The notes under the pieces are model-generated. The model saw only the letters and a list, made by a program, of their open reading frames with translations. It did not search any database and was not told the origin of the DNA. From Oscillospiraceae bacterium (GTDB taxonomy: Bacteria > Bacillota_A > Clostridia > Oscillospirales > Oscillospiraceae), in the NCBI GenBank assembly GCA_017398105.1, contig JAFQHF010000164.1, positions 1 to 17,713 of the forward strand: a DNA stretch of 17,713 bases. The letters run 5' to 3'. Position 1 is the stretch's first letter. Every line of letters begins with the position of its first letter. Below, piece after piece: positions 1 to 7,231 of this stretch. The position numbers were made by a program, and so were the translations under genes.

Positions 1-1
1 G

Positions 2-139
2 AGAGGCACCCACATCCATCCCGGTGTCAACGTTGGTATCGGCAAGGATGACACCCTGTTCGCTCTGGTTGACGGTACCGTCAAGTTCGAGCGCAAGGGC
101 AAGGATCGCCGTCAGTGCTCCGTTTACGCTGAGCAGTAA
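2..139 (+). CDS. rpmA: 50S ribosomal protein L27, C-terminal part (5' end outside window)
   Basis: The frame from base 2 reads [20 protein letters not shown] and continues to a TAA stop at 137-139, giving 46 codons. This is the characteristic C-terminal half of bacterial ribosomal protein L27, including the [15 protein letters not shown] core and a final basic segment ending in VYAEQ. L27 is a large-subunit protein whose N-terminal arm (missing here) reaches towards the peptidyl-transferase centre. It is followed by a strong terminator and then obgE; the order rpmA-obgE is widely conserved in Firmicutes, which supports both calls. Confidence 0.97.
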   Translation, partial: RGTHIHPGVNVGIGKDDTLFALVDGTVKFERKGKDRRQCSVYAEQ

Positions 140-145
140 TTTGTT

Positions 146-183
146 AAAAAAGGCTGCCGCAAGTTTCTTGCGGCAGCTTTTTT
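146..183 (+). terminator. Rho-independent terminator after rpmA
   Basis: GCTGCCGCAAG at 153-163 pairs perfectly with CTTGCGGCAGC at 167-177 around a TTT loop, followed by a run of six T (178-183) and preceded by an A run. The 11-bp GC-rich stem plus U-tract is a textbook intrinsic terminator. It begins less than 10 bases after the rpmA stop and should separate rpmA transcription from obgE. Confidence 0.93.
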
Positions 184-186
184 AAA

Positions 187-279
187 CCGTTGACAGTTGA
201 GAGTTGACAGTGAACAGTTTAGAAAGATTCCCCCGGGGAATACCATAACTGGCAACTGTCAATTGTCAACTGTCAACTG
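187..279. repeat. Palindromic TTGACAGTT-type intergenic repeat between rpmA and obgE
   Basis: The arm at 187-219 and the reverse complement of 247-279 match at 27 of 33 positions, each arm being built from the unit GTTGACAGTT. A shorter inverted repeat (ATTCCCC 227-233, GGGGAAT 235-241) sits at the centre. The hexamer AAACCG occurs on both sides (184-189 and 281-286) and could be a target-site duplication, or chance. The layout resembles a small non-coding palindromic element (MITE- or REP-like). It ends about 11 bases before the obgE ribosome binding site, so its hairpin would lie in any transcript entering obgE. Confidence 0.75.
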
Positions 280-304
280 AAAACCGACGAAGGAGGATTT
301 TCAA

Positions 305-1579
305 ATGTTTGTAGATAAAGTTAGAATTACAGTCATCGGCGGCCGCGGCGGCGACGGTGCGGTGGCCTTCCACAGAGAAAAATATGTTGCTTCCGGCGGC
401 CCTGACGGCGGCGACGGCGGCCATGGCGGCAGTGTCATCCTGCGTGTCAACGATAATCTGTCCACGCTGCTGGACTTCCGCTATAAGCGCAAGTATCAGG
501 CCGGTGCCGGTGTCAACGGTCTTGGCCGGAAGATGGCCGGCAAGCGGGGCGAACCTCTGATTATCGAAGTGCCCCGGGGCACCGTTGTCCGGGATGCCGA
601 AACCAATCAGATCATCGTGGACATGTCCACCGGTGAGGATTTCATCATCGCCAAGGGTGGCCGGGGCGGCTGGGGCAATGCCCACTATGCCACCCCCACC
701 CGTCAGGTGCCCCGGTTTGCCAAAGCCGGTCTGAAGGGCCAGGAGCGGGATGTGATCCTGGAGCTGAAGCTGCTGGCGGATGTGGGCCTGGTTGGTTTCC
801 CCAACGTGGGCAAGTCCACCCTGCTGAGCGTGACCTCCAACGCCCGTCCCAAGATCGCCAACTACCACTTCACCACCCTGTTCCCCAACCTGGGCGTGAT
901 CTACGTTGACGAGGGCGTTTCCTTCGTCATGGCAGACATCCCCGGCATTATTGAAGGTGCCGCCGAGGGTGCCGGTCTGGGCCACGATTTCCTGCGCCAC
1001 ATCGACCGCTGCCGCCTGCTGGTGCATGTGGTGGATGTTTCCGGCAGCGAGGGCCGGGACCCTGTGGAGGATTTCCACGCCATCTGCGAGGAGCTGCACA
1101 ACTATTCCATCGATCTTGGCGACCGTCCCATGATCGTAGCCGCCAACAAGTGCGACCTGCTGATGCCCGAATCCGACAATCTGGAGCGGCTGAAGGAAGC
1201 TGTGGAGGCCGCCGGCTGCGAACTGTACGAGATCAGCGCCGGTACCACCCAGGGCACCCGGAACCTGATGCGTGTGGTAGCGGAAAAGCTGCGTACACTG
1301 CCCCCCGTGACCATCTACGAGCCGGAATATGTGGAGGTCATCGAAGCCCCCGCAGATCCTTCCGCCTTTGAGATCGAGCACTACGGCAGCACCTGGCTGG
1401 TAACCGGTGTCTGGCTGGAACGGCTGGTTCAGAACATCAATTTTGACGACTATGAATCCCGGAACCACTTCGATATGCAGCTGCGTAAGGTGGGTCTGTT
1501 CAAGCGTCTGGAGGAAATGGGCATCCAGGATGGGGATACCGTGGATATTTACGATATCGAATTTGAATACCAGCGGTAA
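305..1579 (+). CDS. obgE: Obg-family GTPase (ribosome assembly / cell-cycle GTPase)
   Basis: This 424-residue protein has the three Obg domains in order. The glycine-rich Obg fold comes first (about residues 1-158, with GGRGGDG, GGPDGGDGGHGG and KGGRGGWGN). The GTPase domain follows (P-loop GFPNVGKS 164-171, switch II DIPG 211-214, NKCD 281-284, SAG 311-313). A C-terminal OCT domain (about 355-423) ends the protein. Obg binds the 50S subunit and links GTP/ppGpp status to ribosome maturation. The start is set by AGGAGG at 291-296, eight bases before ATG 305. Length is normal for Firmicutes with an OCT domain. No convincing promoter is visible between the rpmA terminator and the gene, because a palindromic repeat fills that gap. 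All catalytic motifs are intact. Confidence 0.97.
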   Translation: MFVDKVRITVIGGRGGDGAVAFHREKYVASGGPDGGDGGHGGSVILRVNDNLSTLLDFRYKRKYQAGAGVNGLGRKMAGKRGEPLIIEVPRGTVVRDAETNQIIVDMSTGEDFIIAKGGRGGWGNAHYATPTRQVPRFAKAGLKGQERDVILELKLLADVGLVGFPNVGKSTLLSVTSNARPKIANYHFTTLFPNLGVIYVDEGVSFVMADIPGIIEGAAEGAGLGHDFLRHIDRCRLLVHVVDVSGSEGRDPVEDFHAICEELHNYSIDLGDRPMIVAANKCDLLMPESDNLERLKEAVEAAGCELYEISAGTTQGTRNLMRVVAEKLRTLPPVTIYEPEYVEVIEAPADPSAFEIEHYGSTWLVTGVWLERLVQNINFDDYESRNHFDMQLRKVGLFKRLEEMGIQDGDTVDIYDIEFEYQR

Positions 1580-1599
1580 AAAGAATTTTGTTCTTTTTT
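1578..1599 (+). terminator. Weak AT-rich hairpin at the obgE stop
   Basis: AAAAAGAA (1578-1585) pairs with TTCTTTTT (1591-1598) around a five-base loop, overlapping the TAA stop and ending in a T run. The stem contains almost only A-T pairs, so it is at best a weak terminator; the stronger hairpin at 1637-1669 probably does most of the work. Confidence 0.4.
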
Positions 1600-1610
1600 A
1601 AAGAAAGTAT

Positions 1611-1639
1611 TTGCCATTTTCGACTTTATCTTATATAAT
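1611..1639 (+). promoter_or_regulatory. Sigma-70-type promoter for the AraC-family gene
   Basis: TTGCCA (1611-1616) and a perfect TATAAT (1634-1639) are separated by 17 bases, the optimal spacing for housekeeping sigma factor. Transcription would begin near 1646, about 48 bases before the araC-family start. The -10 box overlaps the left arm of the hairpin at 1637-1669, so transcripts from this promoter lack most of that arm. Confidence 0.75.
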
Positions 1640-1673
1640 AACAGAGTCACCATCTGTGACTCTGTTATTTTTT
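1637..1673 (+). terminator. Strong intrinsic terminator downstream of obgE, overlapping the araC promoter
   Basis: A perfect 14-bp stem, AATAACAGAGTCAC (1637-1650) with GTGACTCTGTTATT (1656-1669), has a five-base loop and is followed by T to 1673. It would end transcripts arriving from obgE. Because the araC promoter starts inside the left arm, the hairpin cannot form fully in araC-family mRNA. Confidence 0.85.
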
Positions 1674-1693
1674 ACTTCCGAGGAGAGATATCC

Positions 1694-2845
1694 ATGATCC
1701 GGAACTTAAATCAGCTGACTTTCCAGGGCTTCGGCACGGTTCCGCCGGAACGGAACCAGAGCGCCAAGCATTTCGATAAACACGATGCCGCAACCATCAA
1801 GCTGTCCCAGGAAGAAAACACCGTTTTCCGCGCCCGGACAGAAACCTGGCTGGTATGCTCCAGCGGAAACAGCGTACTTTCCGTCAGCCATGACGGGGAA
1901 AGCTACCTGCATTTCTATCTGGACAAGCCCGTCCGGATCAAGGAAGGCGTGCTGTTCCTGATGAGCCCCTTCATGGGGGATTCCGTTGTGCTCAGCTACG
2001 CCGCTGAAAAGCCCGAGCAGGTCGGTTCCAGGGGCACAGACCGTTTCCGTGTGGACCCTCAGCTGCATGTGGAAAGCATCTATACCTTCTGGTATCAGGA
2101 AAAGGAACAGGGCTTCCTGTTCCCCGGCGAATCCCATCCCATGGCGGAGCTGACCTATGTGGATCAGGGCTCCGTGCATTCCGTGGCAGAAGGCCAGGAT
2201 CTGCTGCTGAAGCAGGGTGATATGGTGATCTACGGCCCCGGCCAGTGGCATATGCAGTATTCGGATATCGGTGTGGCCCCCCGGTTTGTGACCATTTCCT
2301 TTGAACTGGACGGCGCACAGCTGATGCCTCTGCTGAACCGGAAATTTACCGCACCTCAGAATGTGGTGACTCTGCTGCAGAACATGCTGCGGGAGCAGGA
2401 ACGGATGGATACCTATTCCAATGATATTATTCTCTCCCAGCTGAATCTGCTGCTGCTTCAGCTGCTGCGGGAATCTGCCGCACCCAAGGGCGGCAAACTG
2501 CAGACCTCCAACTCCATTCACTCGGAGAACGAGATCATCCGTCAGGCCCAGCAGTTTATCAGCTCCCACATCCGGGAAAAGCTGTCGGTGCCTCTGGTTG
2601 CCCGCCAGGTGGATGTGAGTCCCAGCTATCTGACAGCCCTGTTCCACAAGAACCTGCAGATTTCTCCCGGTGAATACATCCGCCGCATCAAGCTCCAGGA
2701 AAGCAAGCAGATGATCCGGGAAAACAACCTGAACTTTACCGAGATCGCAGCCGAGCTGCAGTATTCCACGGTGCATCACTTCTCCCGCCAGTTTAAGGAA
2801 AAGTTCGGCATCACCCCCACGGAATACGCAAAATCCGTCCGATAA
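1694..2845 (+). CDS. AraC-family transcriptional regulator with cupin sensor domain
   Basis: This 383-residue cytoplasmic DNA-binding regulator has three parts. Residues 1 to about 135 form a segment I cannot assign. Residues about 140-205 form a cupin-like ligand-binding domain (FPGESHPMAELTYVDQGSV, then KQGDMVIYGPGQWH). The C-terminal AraC/HTH_18 module has two helix-turn-helices (about 298-319 and 347-368) and the usual ending FGITPTEY. AraC members with cupin domains usually sense small metabolites such as sugars. At about 380 residues it is longer than the classic AraC length (near 290) because of the N-terminal extension. AGGAG at 1681-1685 lies eight bases before the ATG. It has its own promoter, faces the hydrogenase operon tail to tail, and has no obvious target operon in the window. 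Confidence 0.9.
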   Translation: MIRNLNQLTFQGFGTVPPERNQSAKHFDKHDAATIKLSQEENTVFRARTETWLVCSSGNSVLSVSHDGESYLHFYLDKPVRIKEGVLFLMSPFMGDSVVLSYAAEKPEQVGSRGTDRFRVDPQLHVESIYTFWYQEKEQGFLFPGESHPMAELTYVDQGSVHSVAEGQDLLLKQGDMVIYGPGQWHMQYSDIGVAPRFVTISFELDGAQLMPLLNRKFTAPQNVVTLLQNMLREQERMDTYSNDIILSQLNLLLLQLLRESAAPKGGKLQTSNSIHSENEIIRQAQQFISSHIREKLSVPLVARQVDVSPSYLTALFHKNLQISPGEYIRRIKLQESKQMIRENNLNFTEIAAELQYSTVHHFSRQFKEKFGITPTEYAKSVR

Positions 2846-2856
2846 TACCAATTCTT

Positions 2857-2919
2857 GATAAAATGGCCCGTTGCCATCTTATCGTGCCATTCGGATGGCA
2901 CGCCGCAGGTTGCTTTCAC
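2857..2919. other. Cluster of hairpins in the 3' region of the AraC-family gene
   Basis: Two strong inverted repeats follow the stop codon. GATAAAATGGC (2857-2867) pairs with GCCATCTTATC (2873-2883), 10 of 11 positions. CGTGCCAT (2883-2890) pairs perfectly with ATGGCACG (2895-2902) around TCGG. A weaker GGTTG/CAACC hairpin follows. None has a T-tract, so they are not simple terminators. GCCAT and ATGGC segments of the two hairpins could also pair with each other. They could stabilise the mRNA end or be remnants of a repeat; function unknown. Confidence 0.5.
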
Positions 2920-2945
2920 AACCCAATAAAACTCGTATAACATTC

Positions 2946-2979
2946 AAACCCCTGAACGCAAATGCGCTCAGGGGTTTTT
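2946..2979. terminator. Terminator between convergent araC-type gene and hydA
   Basis: AAACCCCTGA (2946-2955) pairs with TCAGGGGTTT (2968-2977); CGC/GCG adds three inner pairs after one mismatch, and the loop is AAAT. A T run (2975-2979) follows on the + strand, giving a good terminator for the AraC-family gene. On the - strand only TTT follows the stem, so termination of the hydrogenase operon from the other side is possible but weaker. Confidence 0.88.
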
Positions 2980-2990
2980 GTGTGCTTTGC

Positions 2991-4682
2991 TTATTCGTGA
3001 TGGGGAACGTGCAGCAGGCTGTGGGCCTTACCTTTGAAATAGCCGTTGTAGAACACATCCACCAGGGGATTCTCATTGGACTTCTTCAGAACCATACCGC
3101 TGTCCACTGCGTACAATCCGGGAGCACGGTCGGTGGAAGGCTTGTGATCCAGGTGGGTGGGCTGGCCGCCGCCCATGACGCAGCCGCCGGGACAGGCCAT
3201 GACTTCGATGAAGTGGTACTGCTTCTCACCGGACTTGACGGATTCCAGCACCTTCCGGGCATTTGCCAGGCCGGAAGCCACGCAGATCTTCACATCGATG
3301 CCCTTGTAAGGCACAGTCAGCTCCTTGATGCCTGCATCGCCGCGGACACCGGAGGCAGCAATTTCCTGGAGGGTTGCAATATCGTTGCCATCCACCAGAC
3401 GGCGCAGGACGGCTTCAGTAACGCCGCCGGTGGCACCGAAGATGACACCGCCGCCGGAACCCAGACCGAAGGGCATATCGCAGGCCTCATTGGGCAGGTT
3501 GGCAAAGTCCAGACCATAGTGCTTGATCATACGGATCAGCTCAGTGGTGGTGATGACCGCATCGGTGTCCTTCACGCCATAGGTATAGGAATCGGGACGC
3601 TCTGCTTCCATCTTCTTGGCGGTACAGGGCATGATGGAGACCACAAAGGTCTTCTTGCCGCCGGAGTTCTTCTTGTCCCAGTAGTAATCCTTCAAAATGG
3701 CGGAGAACATCTGCTGGGGGCTGCGGCAGGTAGACACATTGGGCTTAAACTCGGGGAACTGGTTCTCCACAAACTTCACCCAGGCAGGGCAGCAGGAGGT
3801 CAGCAGCGGCAGCTTTTCGCCCCGGAGCATACGATCCAGGAATTCGGCAGACTCTTCCATGATGGTCAGGTCTGCGGTATAGGTGGTGTCATAGACAGCA
3901 TCAAAGCCCATCATATGCAGAGCAGTAACGATCTTGCCCATAACATTCTTGCCCTCGCGCATACCGAAGGCCTCGCCCACGGCAACACGGACGGCAGGTG
4001 CGATCTGTGCCACCACGCGGGTATTCTTGTCATCCAGAGCTGCCCAGACAGGGTCCATATGGGTCTTGATATTCAGAGCACCGGTGGTGCAGACCACACG
4101 GCACTGACCGCAGGAAACACAGTTGGTATCGCTGAGCATCCGGTTAAAGGCAGGAGACACGGTGGCTTCACTGCCCCGGAAAGCAAAGTCCAGAACGCCC
4201 ATGCCCTGAATCTCGTTGCAGACACGGACACAGTTGCCGCAGAGGATGCACTTGTTGGGGTCACGGACAATGGAGGGAGAGGACTCGTCAATGGGCTGCT
4301 CTTCCTTGTAATTGGCAAAGCGGACAGTATTGATGTCCATGCGGTTTGCAATATCCTGCAGAGTGCATTCACCGTTCTTTTCGCAGGTGGTGCATTCCTT
4401 GTGGTGGGCTGCCAGCAGCAGCTCCACGATGAGCTTGCGGTGCTTGCGCAGCCGCTCGGTATTGGTATAGATCACCATGCCGTCCCGGGGAGGCTCGGAG
4501 CAGGATGCAAAGGTGCGGCCCCGGTCATCTTCCACGGTGCACAGGCGGCAGTCGGAGAAGGTGGTCAGCTCCGGCTGATAGCACAAAGTGGGAAGATCGA
4601 TGCCGACCCGGCGGATGATGGTCAGGATATTTTTTTCATTGGTAAATTCATATTTTCTACCATTGATGGTGATGGTTCCCAT
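2991..4682 (-). CDS. hydA: [FeFe] hydrogenase catalytic subunit of an NADH-linked trimeric hydrogenase
   Basis: This 563-residue subunit forms H2 from protons at the H-cluster. Iron-sulfur sites appear in order: an N-terminal [2Fe-2S] (C34, C45, C48, C61); a His-Cys3 [4Fe-4S] (H93, C97, C100, C106); and two [4Fe-4S] (C145/148/151/155 and C188/191/194/198). The H-cluster motifs follow: TSCCPAW (295-301, C297 the likely proton relay and C298 a ligand), MPCTAKKMEAE (351-361), and MACPGGCVMGGGQP (495-508; ligands C497 and C501). All key residues are present. It lacks the extra C-terminal [2Fe-2S] domain of the longer Thermotoga-type HydA. TAAGGAGG overlapping the hydB stop gives a ribosome binding site, with a 12-base gap. 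Company with NuoF- and NuoE-like subunits supports the electron-bifurcating/confurcating (group A3) type, but bifurcation itself is inferred. Confidence 0.95.
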   Translation of the reverse strand: MGTITINGRKYEFTNEKNILTIIRRVGIDLPTLCYQPELTTFSDCRLCTVEDDRGRTFASCSEPPRDGMVIYTNTERLRKHRKLIVELLLAAHHKECTTCEKNGECTLQDIANRMDINTVRFANYKEEQPIDESSPSIVRDPNKCILCGNCVRVCNEIQGMGVLDFAFRGSEATVSPAFNRMLSDTNCVSCGQCRVVCTTGALNIKTHMDPVWAALDDKNTRVVAQIAPAVRVAVGEAFGMREGKNVMGKIVTALHMMGFDAVYDTTYTADLTIMEESAEFLDRMLRGEKLPLLTSCCPAWVKFVENQFPEFKPNVSTCRSPQQMFSAILKDYYWDKKNSGGKKTFVVSIMPCTAKKMEAERPDSYTYGVKDTDAVITTTELIRMIKHYGLDFANLPNEACDMPFGLGSGGGVIFGATGGVTEAVLRRLVDGNDIATLQEIAASGVRGDAGIKELTVPYKGIDVKICVASGLANARKVLESVKSGEKQYHFIEVMACPGGCVMGGGQPTHLDHKPSTDRAPGLYAVDSGMVLKKSNENPLVDVFYNGYFKGKAHSLLHVPHHE

Positions 4683-4694
4683 GATTTCCCCTCC

Positions 4695-6581
4695 TTATGC
4701 TTCGATATAGATGGCATCAAAGGCACAATTGTCCTTACAGGCGCCGCACTTGATGCACTTATCGGAATCGATGGTATAGGGCTTCTTGACAATGCCGGAA
4801 ATGGCGTTCACAGGGCAGTTTCTGGCACACTTGGAACAGCCCTTGCACAGATCGGGATTGATCTTATAGCGGCGCAGAGCCGTACAGATCTTGGCGCGGC
4901 ACTTCTTGTCAACGATATGCTCGATGTACTCATCGCGGAAAGTGGACAGGGTGCTGAGAACCGGCAGCGGTGCACTCTTGCCCAGGCCGCACAGTGCCAT
5001 GGTCTGGATCATCTTCGCCAGTTCTTCCAGGGTGTCCAGGTCTTCCAGCTTGCCTTCGCCGTTGACGATGCGCTCCAGGATCTCCAGCATCCGCTTGGTG
5101 CCTTCACGGCAGGGGATGCACTTGCCGCAGGATTCCCGCTGGGTAAAGCTCATGAAGAACCGGGCAACCTCCACCATGCAGGTATCCTTGTCCATGACCA
5201 CCATGCCGCCGGAGCCCACGATGGCATTGAACTTCTTGACGGAGTCAAAGTCCAGAGGCTCATCCAGATGTTTTTCCGTCAGGCAGCCGCCGGAGGGGCC
5301 GCCGATCTGAACGGCCTTGAATTCCTTGCCGTTCTTCAGGCCGCCGCCGATATCGAAAATGATTTCGCGCAGGGTGGAACCCATGGGCACTTCGATCAGG
5401 CCGGTATTTTCAATGGCACCGGTCAGAGAGAAGGTCTTGCAGCCGGGGCTTCCGGGAGTACCGATGGACCTAAACCAGTCAGCGCCCTGAAGGATGATCT
5501 TGGGAACGTTGGCATAGGTTTCCACGTTATTCAGAACAGTGGGCTTTTCCCAAAGGCCCTTTTCCACGGTTCTGGGAGGCTTGGTTCTGGGCATACCGCG
5601 GTTGCCTTCGATGGAAGCAGTCAGCGCAGAGCCTTCGCCGCAGACGAACGCGCCTGCGCCCCGGTTGATGTGCATATGGAAATTGAAGTCGGTACCCAGG
5701 ATGTTGTCACCCAGCAGGCCCCGCTCTTCCAGCTGGGCAATGGCATTGTACAGCCGGGCAACGGACATGGGATACTCGGCACGGACATAGATGTAGCCGT
5801 GTTCCGACTTGACAGCGTAGCCCGCAATCATCATGCCCTCGATGAGCTTGAAGGGATCGCCTTCCATAACGGAGCCGTCCATAAAGGCACCGGGGTCGCC
5901 CTCGTCACCGTTACAGACAACATAACGGACAGTTTCCTTCTGGCGGGCAACCTGCTTCCACTTGCGGCCGGTGGGGAAACCGCCGCCGCCGCGGCCCCGC
6001 AGGCCGGACTTGTCCACTTCTTCAATGACCTCATCCCGGGTCATTTCGAACATAGCTTTCTTCAGCGCCTCAAAGCCGCCGGCAGCCAGATATTCATCCA
6101 GGGACTCGGCATCAAATTTGCCGCAGTTTTCCAGAACGATCCGGGTCTGCTTTGCGATGAAGGGAATTTCATCGGGCTGGACGTAGGCAACATCGTCTTT
6201 CTTATACAGCAGGCGGTCGATGATTTCATCGCCCAGGACACTCTTATCCAGGATCTCCGCACAGTCTTCCGGCTGCACCTTGACATACTGGATGACCTTG
6301 TCCCCCTTCTGAATCCGAACCAGGGGGCCCAGTTCGCAGAAGCCCTGACAGCCGGTCTTCTTGACACCCACGACTTTTTCCTCGTCATGGCCGCCGCAGG
6401 GGGAGAATACCAGCTCAATACCGGCAGTGTCTCTCACCAGGTTTTCGAAAATCGCGTGAATCTTATTGGAACCGGTTGCAATACAGCCGGTACCGGAGCA
6501 TACCAGAATCCGGCAGTTATACCGCTGGATCTGGGCACAGGCAAAATCTCTGGCCTGATTCAGTTCTTCCACAGTTTTCAT
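4695..6581 (-). CDS. hydB: NuoF-like diaphorase subunit of the hydrogenase (NADH/FMN, Fe-S)
   Basis: This 628-residue subunit should oxidise NADH through FMN and pass electrons on to the catalytic subunit. It has an N-terminal thioredoxin-like [2Fe-2S] domain (C28, C33, C78, C82) and a NuoF core with the FMN/NADH glycine-rich motif GRGGGGFPTG (196-205) and CNGDEGDPGAFMD (223-235). A SLBB-like segment and the NuoF [4Fe-4S] site (C485, C488, C491, C531) come next. A two-cluster ferredoxin tail closes it (C579/582/585/589 and C609/612/615/619). This is the full HydB architecture, not the shorter HndC or NuoF, and the length fits (about 620-630). An additional Cys pair (C561, C566) lies between core and tail. 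Its ATG overlaps the upstream hydC stop by one base (TGATG), indicating translational coupling. Confidence 0.95.
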   Translation of the reverse strand: MKTVEELNQARDFACAQIQRYNCRILVCSGTGCIATGSNKIHAIFENLVRDTAGIELVFSPCGGHDEEKVVGVKKTGCQGFCELGPLVRIQKGDKVIQYVKVQPEDCAEILDKSVLGDEIIDRLLYKKDDVAYVQPDEIPFIAKQTRIVLENCGKFDAESLDEYLAAGGFEALKKAMFEMTRDEVIEEVDKSGLRGRGGGGFPTGRKWKQVARQKETVRYVVCNGDEGDPGAFMDGSVMEGDPFKLIEGMMIAGYAVKSEHGYIYVRAEYPMSVARLYNAIAQLEERGLLGDNILGTDFNFHMHINRGAGAFVCGEGSALTASIEGNRGMPRTKPPRTVEKGLWEKPTVLNNVETYANVPKIILQGADWFRSIGTPGSPGCKTFSLTGAIENTGLIEVPMGSTLREIIFDIGGGLKNGKEFKAVQIGGPSGGCLTEKHLDEPLDFDSVKKFNAIVGSGGMVVMDKDTCMVEVARFFMSFTQRESCGKCIPCREGTKRMLEILERIVNGEGKLEDLDTLEELAKMIQTMALCGLGKSAPLPVLSTLSTFRDEYIEHIVDKKCRAKICTALRRYKINPDLCKGCSKCARNCPVNAISGIVKKPYTIDSDKCIKCGACKDNCAFDAIYIEA

Positions 6582-7057
6582 CAGCCGTTACCTCTCAATT
6601 CTGCGATCAGTGCCAATGCCTTCTCGGGGGTCATGGAGGGATAGACCTGCTCATTGACCATCATGGTGGGTGCCAGGCCGCAGGCGCCCAGGCAGGACAC
6701 CGTTTCCACCGTGAAGAGCATATCGTCAGTGGTGTGCTTTTTCTTACTCAGGCCCAGTTCCTTCCACAGAGCCTCCAGAACAGGGGTGGAATGGCGGACA
6801 TGGCAGGCAGTGCCGTCACAGACCTTGATAACATACTTGCCCTTTGCTTCAAAGGAGAAGTTCTCATAAAACGTAGCTACGGAATAGGCCTTGGCTTCTG
6901 TAATGCCGATTTCCTTGGCAACGTAACTCAGCAGCTCTGCAGGCAAATAACGGTACTCTGCCTGAATATCCTGCATGATGGGGATCAGAGACCGGGCATC
7001 CCGGACGTACCGGGAAATGATCTCATCCGTTTTGCGGTAATAGGATGCATCCAGCAT
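6581..7057 (-). CDS. hydC: NuoE-like [2Fe-2S] subunit of the hydrogenase
   Basis: This 158-residue protein has a helical N-terminal part and a thioredoxin-like [2Fe-2S] domain with ligands C80, C85 (CDGTAC), C122 and C126 (SCLGAC), typical of NuoE/HydC/HndA. It partners the NuoF-like subunit in NADH oxidation. I chose the start at 7057 (MLDASYYRKTDEII) because AGGAGG lies at 7068-7073, ten bases upstream, and because family members begin near here. An in-frame extension upstream to 7339 reads low-complexity residues through the promoter and a terminator and is rejected. It is the first gene of the operon, followed by hydB with a one-base overlap. Confidence 0.95.
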   Translation of the reverse strand: MLDASYYRKTDEIISRYVRDARSLIPIMQDIQAEYRYLPAELLSYVAKEIGITEAKAYSVATFYENFSFEAKGKYVIKVCDGTACHVRHSTPVLEALWKELGLSKKKHTTDDMLFTVETVSCLGACGLAPTMMVNEQVYPSMTPEKALALIAELRGNG

Positions 7058-7126
7058 AATATGTTTTCCTCCTCGTGCTTTCCGCCGGGGTAAGCGGGGT
7101 TTCTGGATTGTGTCTTGCCATTGTTC

Positions 7127-7155
7127 ATTATAGCATATTTGCACAGTTTTTCCAT
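7127..7155 (-). promoter_or_regulatory. Extended -10 promoter of the hydCBA operon
   Basis: Read on the - strand, TGC-TATAAT (7127-7135 on +) gives an extended -10 element with perfect TATAAT. The -35 position at 17-base spacing (7150-7155) is ATGGAA, a poor match, which fits dependence on the TGN extension. Transcription should start near 7120, leaving a leader of about 63 bases. The 15 bases CATTATAGCATATTT (7126-7140) are identical to those at the AAA+ ATPase promoter. Confidence 0.7.
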
Positions 7156-7179
7156 GAATATTTCTTCCATAATTGTGCA
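7140..7179. promoter_or_regulatory. Possible operator: TGCACA/TGTGCA inverted pair around the hyd -35 region
   Basis: TGCACA (7140-7145) and its reverse complement TGTGCA (7174-7179) flank the -35 region of the hyd promoter with centres 34 bases apart, near three helical turns. This spacing could suit a dimeric regulator, but six-base half sites are short and I do not recognise the motif. It does not match the Rex consensus usual for NADH-responsive control. Confidence 0.2.
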
Positions 7180-7231
7180 CTCTATTTTGTGTAATATCGA
7201 TATATAATATCAATATAGCCTGCTGCAGCAG

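Noticed and set aside
190..209. TTGACA hexamers in the palindromic repeat as an obgE promoter
   Set aside because: No acceptable -10 box lies 15-19 bases after either hexamer, so they are taken as part of the repeat.
266..2851. - strand open frames opposite obgE (266-1468) and the AraC-family gene (1706-2851)
   Set aside because: Both are antisense shadows; the + strand genes have complete family motifs and good ribosome binding sites.
2871..6644. A 1257-codon open frame on the + strand
   Set aside because: It is entirely antisense to hydA and hydB, whose Fe-S motifs and spacing are unmistakable. GC-rich third positions keep the opposite strand free of stops. The predicted protein is Gly/His/Ala-rich without domains and has no ribosome binding site.
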